The position numbers and the translations under genes were made by a program. The notes beneath the pieces are model-generated. The model ran no database searches. It saw only the letters and a list, made by a program, of their open reading frames with translations, and had not been told where the DNA came from. A DNA stretch of 64,000 nucleotides from Gavia stellata (lineage: Eukaryota > Chordata > Aves > Gaviiformes > Gaviidae), in the NCBI RefSeq assembly GCF_030936135.1, contig NC_082603.1:31435236-31499235 (forward strand). The letters run 5' to 3'. How positions within the stretch are numbered: position 1 is the first letter of the stretch; each line of letters opens with the position of its first letter. This document shows, in pieces, positions 56,923-64,000 of the stretch.

Positions 56923-59093
56923 ACTCTTAAGAGCCATTCTCTTCCTGAGCAAAAAACAGATTATGTGACTTCCCAAGCTTAGACGGCAACGTGCAGCTGA
57001 GTCAGGAAGGACGAAAGTCAGTGAGCATAATCATACGCGTAAGGATAAGCACGTCTTCAAGTGAAGTGCTAGACTAAGCTCAATCTGTACACTCCAATTC
57101 ACCCCCTATAAAGGCAAGCACTTAGCAAAAGTACCCCAGGTAGGAGCCTGTTTGGTTGGACTCTGAAAGATAGCTTAAAAGGGTACTTCAGCCTCAGCTA
57201 AAATCTGAATTAATCCTTACCGTTTCCTTTGCTTGATGAAAAAAGTATCCTGCTACTGCCTGTGTCTTACCTGGGGAGCGAGAGCAGCAAATTCTTAAGA
57301 GAGCAAAGGTGAGTGTCCTTGTTTGTGCCTCCTGCGACAGGCACGTGCAGTGGTGCTCTCGACTGGCCTGGAGTTGTCCTCACCCGAGACCCATGGCATA
57401 CACCGGGAGTCAATTAGTTAGCGAGACTTAACTTGGCCACCGCAGCAGTCTAATTGTGACGAATGGATCTATGATATTAAGCTAGCTGGATGTTCCAAGA
57501 ACCTCATTTGTGAAAGAGAACACTACTGAGGTAATACACTTCTGTCTGGCTCTCATAATTTGTAATAATGTCTGACAAAGACCAGATACGAATTTAGTTA
57601 TTGTTCGTTGTCTTAGGAAGCAAATGCTAAGTTGCTCATGCAGAAGATCCATTTATTAGATATATGAACTTGTGAAAAGAACAAAACAAAACTGGAACGC
57701 ACGCATGGCCATTTTCGTATCTTCACTTCAAAGGCTTTTCAATTTTTTATTGTACCAGGAGTGAAAGTAGCTAGCTAAATCTAAAACCCTTGTCCAATTG
57801 CTATTAATCCCAAGTTATATTTTAAAAATGTACTTGCAAATACTGTTCCAGGACAAAGAAATTCCTAAAGGGCAAGGATACATTTTCACAGAGCTTTGGA
57901 AAAACAAATGTGCTACACTAAAGCTGTGATGCTGGACCTCCCATGAATCTTGTACTATTTTCTTATTGTTTCTGCATCAGACACAGTCATTGTTTTATCA
58001 GGATGGTTAAAACAAAGAAGGATTTTCACAGGGATACCAGCAAGCAGCAAACCTGATCCTTGATACCAAAGCCAATGGCCCCACTAGGCCATATTCAGCT
58101 CAGGAATGCAATATGGCCCTTCATTGCAACTGTATGGGACCACCTATAGACTATATATAATACATTGTTTTACCTTGCCATTTCACCATATCAATGTGGC
58201 ATACAAGTAACAATACTTGCCTATAAGGATATTATTTTATTCTTTGGGATGACAGCTGCCCAGTGGCCACTGCTGAGTTTCCAGGGCTGTAACACATCTG
58301 TCCGAGTGTATTCTCCCTTAGCCACCACCTCATCACCTTCTGCAAAAAGGTCAGTAGATCAAAATAGCCATAAATATGCCAATATTGCCCTCTACTCTAA
58401 AGCCAAAGCTTGCATACAGCCTAAGCATAGCACCTTTGACCATGCCTTGTATTTTTTCCTGATATACTCTGAAGTTTGCAAGACTCTTACTGATCAAATC
58501 TTGGATTTGAGGGAGCACATATTCAGTAATGAGACAGTCAGTTCGTTACACTGAACCTCTCCGTACTTTTACTGCGTTCATCTTTATAGCCTGTGAATGT
58601 CTCTCGAGAAGCCTTTATTTTTACAAGGTTCTTTTGTTCCTTTACGCCAATATTCCTCATGTCCTGAAATGCTTTTGATTTACATGAACAGCACAAGAAA
58701 TTCCTTCATACAACTCCTAGGAGATTTGGAGGTAATTTTTTGGCTTTAAGCGTCTCAGATCTCAACTGCTTCAGATTCAGCAAGCATTATGACCCACCTT
58801 CTTCTTGTAGCCTGTGATTTGAAAAGCTCGTCAGTGAAAACCAGACTCTGATTCTCTTGATTTGTCAGGCAAACCCTATAAAGCAGAGCTTGCAAAGATC
58901 ACAAAAATCCCACTCATACCAGCAATACTAAAATTTAAGTTGTACTGCATAGTCATCAAACAGCAACTTTCTTTAACCATAAATCTACTTCCATAACGTT
59001 ACAAACTTCTCTGGAAAAGGGGAAAAAGGACAAGAGGGATTTATTTTATGTTTATCTATCTGTCTCCCAGATACTCATACCAATTTATTAAGA

Positions 59094-59173
59094 CTTATAT
59101 TAATTTTATGTATCATTTATTTATATTATTTATTAATATTCTCAATCATATTAATATTATGAATAATAATTTA
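59094..59173. repeat. AT-rich low-complexity patch
   Basis: About 80 bp of almost pure A/T made of irregular TTAT and AATATT words. There is no ordered repeat unit. Confidence 0.8.
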
Positions 59174-62100
59174 AAGGGGGCTGCGAGAAAGCACATGCAC
59201 AGAGAAGAATTAGAATAGAAAAGGACTCTACGAATCACAAACTGTGTATAAACAGTATGTCATGTTCACGAGCCAAGTGAAAATGAAAGCAAAGAAGTTG
59301 AGAAGCTCACACGACACAATGTTTCACATCTTTCAAATACAAAAGTGATTTCACAATCAGAAATAAACCAAAGCATAGAAGCAAGAAATCTTGTGTTCCA
59401 CAATGATAGACTGGTTTCAAGTGGCACAGTAAAGAATGGGATAAAACCCACTCAGCCCAACTCTTAATCTCTAATGGATTAATTTCCTAGTGGCCAACAT
59501 ACAAATATACAGTACCATCTTGAAATGTCTCCTACCACAGACATCGGTTTGCTTATGAGAAACACTTGAGTTTACCTTTCCATACTACAAACAGTTAAGC
59601 TTTTCATCCTGGGGTCACCCTTCTCTACCACTACTTTTGCCGGAATTCATTATCATGAGAAATCCTCCTGGTTCCCAGCAGAGATGTCCAAGCTGCTGGA
59701 TATTCTTCCCAATGCAGAACTGGTCTGTGAGGCTACGGGAGACTTTTGAAAAGACTAAGGAACAACCTCTATCAATATTGTAAGATCTCAGATTATTCCG
59801 TAACTGGAAGTGTACAATCACAGAGCATGATAACGCTGCCTGTGTTGAAGGTGCCTCAAGGCTGTTGATGGACTCAGTGTACCTGCAGGTTAGCAAAAGA
59901 TGACTCTGGAGCAATGAGCTTTAAAATTCAGAAACAGTATCATTAGCTACCTATCCTGGTCATAAAGACCAGGCCATTTTATTTTCAGTCTTCCTACAGA
60001 AAAAGAGAGGTAACCTTTTCTTTTGAGCTACAGTTGCATGTATAAGCAAACTTCAGATAATCCCATAAATGTGCCACTCCTTCATTTGTTCAGGTCCCAC
60101 AAGAGACACTTAACCTAGGATATCAAGCATCTGTAGCAACACAATGAGTGTGTGCAGCACTTAAGCCCTAAAAGAATAAAATAAAATGTAAAAGGCAAAC
60201 CTCAAAGAGACTCTAAGAAACAACAAAGAACTTGCAGGTAGTTTTTGGCTTGATTTTGGTTTTTCTTCCCCCCTGCTTTATCCTGAGGCAGGAATTTCTG
60301 GAGTTGCACTTGGTAGGTCCTTGGCACATTGTGTTACAACAGTTCTATGTTTCAACTCAGGCGGTGGAGAGTATTTCTAAGTTCTGCCCTGGTACCTTCC
60401 AAAGGGCAGTCCTAAAGCTCCCACTTGCACATTTTAATACCCAGAGTTGTTTCTTCCCTGCTCATTTTCATGTAAAGCAGGCTGAATGTTTAGTTTTAGT
60501 CTTCTCCTGCTAATTGAAATCTCCAAAAGCAAACTTTGATTAAACAGCCTGCATGCAGACAAGGCCCAGCAGAGAGCACAGCTCAACTGTATTTGCTTTC
60601 CTCTCTCCCTGCCTTGCTTTTCTGTCCCGGCAGTGGGTGTCACACAGGGTCTGCCTTTCACAGAAGCTGCCAGGCAGTGCTGCCCTCAGCTTTTACTTAA
60701 AACGCACGCAGAAGAGCCTTTCAGAGCTTGGATGCACGGATGCTGGCTTGTTTTCTACTACTTATCCCTTTGGTTCTCCCCCACCCTTAACAAATTCAGC
60801 ATGTCTTCCGCTCCTCTTCTCCTGATCAAACCTGAACTTCCTCATTACTTCACGCTCAGCACCGCTCAGCACTAAGCCTTATGCATGTACAGGTTACACT
60901 CTCACGTGCTTTACACTTTAAAATACTTCTAAATTCCTGTATCATTCACAGGAGCGCATTTGGCTAATTAAAGATCCCATCAGGCTATAAAACCTTCTAC
61001 AAACGAGCTCAGCCTTTTTAAAAGCAAGGACACAATCAAAAAAAATTTAATTCACAGCCACATTTTGACTACCTAAAAAGAAAAAAAAGTACTCAGAGCT
61101 ATGCAGAGCAGGGGCTAGGAGCCATATGCAATATTTTCAGATACCCTAACTTCTCATTTGCTTTAAATGTCAAGGCACTCAAATTAATTAGTGCTCTGTC
61201 GCACCTATTTCACAACGCTCCCTTTAAAGTCTGCAGGAATGTTGCTGCTGGGAGTACAATGATGCAGAATTAGGATAGGAACCACAACGGATTAAAAAGT
61301 ATTAACAGTAAAGATAGCTAGAGTCCATTAAATGCTGCTTTTTCTAGCGGAGTGCTACAATTTAGGGACACGTTTGGCACTGCTGTAACTCCACGATTAC
61401 CACCAGGTGCTGGGTAGCACAACGGGAGATGCTGTTCCAGCCCTTAGGCTCTGCAACACATGGTTGCCCACGTGCTGAGCATGCAGTGCATAAACCAGAA
61501 AGGTTATGAGTACAATTATCTCATTTAGGAAGACAACTTTTATGAACGGTTACTTATATATTAAGCAAAGATCTATTGGTATCTGAAATTTATTACTTAT
61601 TCAACTGAAACGCTGGGATAAAAGCAGGCATTTGTGTTTGGTAACTGTCAACAAATAAGAGCATCCAGTGGTAACCACTGTCTTTCCTCCTCTTCTCCTT
61701 CCACAGGGCCACTTATTACATACACTAAGTGGAAGAAAAGGCATTTATTCGTCCCCCTGGACTATCAGACTGAACAAAGCTCTTGCTGACTTCCCTGTAA
61801 ACACAAACGTGTTCCTGAGGGCAGAACATCATCCACTGATTTTATTGCCAATAGAGATCTATTACTATCATCTCGCAAACTCCAGGTAACTTTAAAAAGT
61901 CAACCTTCCTGTAGTTTCCCTCTCCCATTACATTGACAGCAAAGGTCATCTGTCTCCCTTGCATCTGACCCCGGCAATAGGAGAGGTTAAACAGCCTACC
62001 AGTTAGCACAGGAATTCAGAAACATCATCCGTACTATTGCTATTACCAGGGCGAACGGAAAATTGCAGAGCAGCCTACCAGAGAAAATGCACCCAATAGG

Positions 62101-64000
62101 AAGGAAAATCACCAGCACACCCGGGGCGTAATGCTTCCCAGCCAGCTCCAAGAGGAAGGAACAGCGGATTTCAAAGGGGGACATAACTTTCTGTTATGGC
62201 ACCCGCTGAAGGTCCCCCACCACTCTCCAGGGAGGTTTCAGTGCATCTCAGCCACCTGTGCTATTATTATGTCAGCATTTCTCTTGCTAAATCCTTTGTC
62301 GAGCAGTTTGAAATCTAGCCATTATAATTCTGCGTGTGCTGAAAATAGGCCTGAAATTTTTTTCTAGCATTTTTTCTTTCTTTTTTTCTAGTTAATGCAT
62401 TAACCTGGCTTAAAAATACCAGTACTCAACAAACAATTCCCCCGCCCCAGGCAACTCTGTATTTTGGGTGCTCTTCTATAAGGCAAAATCACAGCTGGAG
62501 TCAGTGAGACTACAAGGTGGCTTTCATATCCTAATTTATTTATCTAAATCGCAAAAGGGTAGTGATTATGGGCAACTCCCCCACTATAACTCTACACTTG
62601 GAGTGTTCTGCTGTGGGACAATACCTCACCGGAGGGATGCAGTGCAGCTCCACTATATAACCGGATCCATAACAACAAACATTTTTATAACCAAAAGTTG
62701 ACTTTCAAGTTTTTAGTAAAATTCCCCCCAAATTCTGCTTAAGCATACCAAACATCAAAGCTAAATGATATTGGAAGGGTTTACACAGTAACTTCTACTA
62801 CAACAGCTCTATAGACAGATACCCCCCATATGCAATGGAGGCCAAATGGCAATTGGGAATATGCATATAGAGAGGTTCCCCATAGCATAACACACAATGG
62901 ATGCAGCAGTACCTCCCTTTCTTAAATCCATCCTGGGGTGCTTGGCTTAAACCACAGGAGGCCATATACAGCCAAATGAGACCACCACTAAAGTAATAAA
63001 ATCTTATTTTCTGCCTTTTTGAAAGCAATTCAATTTTTACCCTTTTCACACTGGAAAATACAACTACAACAAATTCCCACAAATTATTTCAGTTTGGATA
63101 AAACGTCCAGAATAGCTTTATTTTATCTTCATGCCAATTAGCGTCAGAAATATTACAAGGCAGTTCCTGCCGCTACTCACCACAAGAAGGTTGAACTCAG
63201 CAGTAGACCAGAGCATTTCCAGATGAGAGGAAGGACAGAAATTTCAGCCTTCCTCTGTATGCCAAGCGTTAGGAGGAAAGACGTAAGGTTCAAACCAAAG
63301 CTCCTGATCCCAAAACACTCAGACTTCACGATGCGCAAAATCACACCGGAGTTTTGCCTTTTGGGATCTTTTTTTCACAGTGACAAAACTGTCGTAATAC
63401 TTAAGGCTTTTACAATCTTCATACAGCAAACTGGGCATCTATGAAATGTATCTCTATGAGCTCGTGGCTATTAAAAATCCCAGTGGAGCACTCTGAACCA
63501 TCCAAACTGTCTAGGGCGCAGTTTGGAAGGCCAGTAAGAAATGAATTACAACAGTCAATAAGGGATGTAATTATGGCAGTAGGTTCTTCTGACATTTACA
63601 TTTTGCTAACTGTCAAATGTTATTTATGAAATGTGTTATTGTTTCCCTTTTGAAGTATCAGAAGACTATAAATACCTTGTAAGAGTAATACGCAGGGTTT
63701 TTAATTCCCCTACTCTGCTATATTCTAATTAGATACATTTACTGCATGTAGAACAGTAAATGCCATGTCTTACTATTCATATTTACAAGTAGAAAGATGG
63801 GAAACTGCCAAGCTACAGGGCAAGAGTCCCAGTTGGCCAGAGGATCTTTCGCAGGCAGAAACTGTGGACAATTCCTGGAACGTGTAAGACAAGCCATAGG
63901 TGCCACCGTTTTCAAATGCACATGCAAAATTTGACTTTGCTATTTTTCCGTATGCTCTTTAGTGTTACTACGTAATGTTTTTATCACTGCAGTCCTTAGA

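Noticed and set aside
58165..58554. 129-codon ORF in the last intron as a gene
   Set aside because: It has no domain, no signal or membrane pattern and no conserved motif. The length is within chance expectation for 64 kb.

Overview
This is vertebrate nuclear DNA, almost certainly from a bird. Genes are split into short exons with GT/AG borders and long introns. There are two 3'-end fragments of CR1 LINEs, the usual avian retroposon, and one LTR of a type I associate with bird endogenous retroviruses. No bacterial, plasmid or phage gene organisation is present.

The main gene is DAB1 (Disabled-1, the Reelin-pathway adaptor), on the minus strand from 50102 down to its stop codon at 20136. I can place ten constitutive coding exons and one probable cassette exon. 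Together they encode the second half of the PTB domain, the five regulatory tyrosines (Y185, Y198, Y200, Y220, Y232 in mouse numbering), the Pro/Gln-rich middle, the Cdk5 site and the C-terminus. Without the cassette exon the window encodes 446 residues, mouse-equivalent positions 106 to the end. The earlier PTB exons, the 5' UTR exons and the promoter lie beyond 64000, and 50103-64000 is intron.

Layout in plus coordinates: 1-690, probable intron 1 of the next gene; 691-782, a probable first coding exon (signal peptide) of C8B, minus strand; 783 to about 20135, C8B upstream region, intergenic DNA and the DAB1 3' UTR, with one CR1 (13038-13170) and one ERV LTR with primer-binding site (16490-17060); 20136-50102, DAB1 exons and introns; 50103-64000, the next DAB1 intron. 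The order C8B then DAB1, head to tail on one strand, agrees with the known neighbourhood on human 1p32.

DAB1 protein binds NPxY tails of VLDLR and ApoER2 through its PTB domain, is phosphorylated by Src-family kinases after Reelin binding, and recruits Crk, Nck, PI3K and SOCS proteins. Here the phosphotyrosine region is built from short phase-0 exons (39, 66 and 60 nt), followed by a 51-nt cassette exon. Just upstream of that cassette, in transcript sense, are ten UCAU motifs in 63 nt, the signature of Nova splicing factors. This regulated-splicing module is the most interesting signal in the window. I found no evidence of an undescribed multi-gene system.
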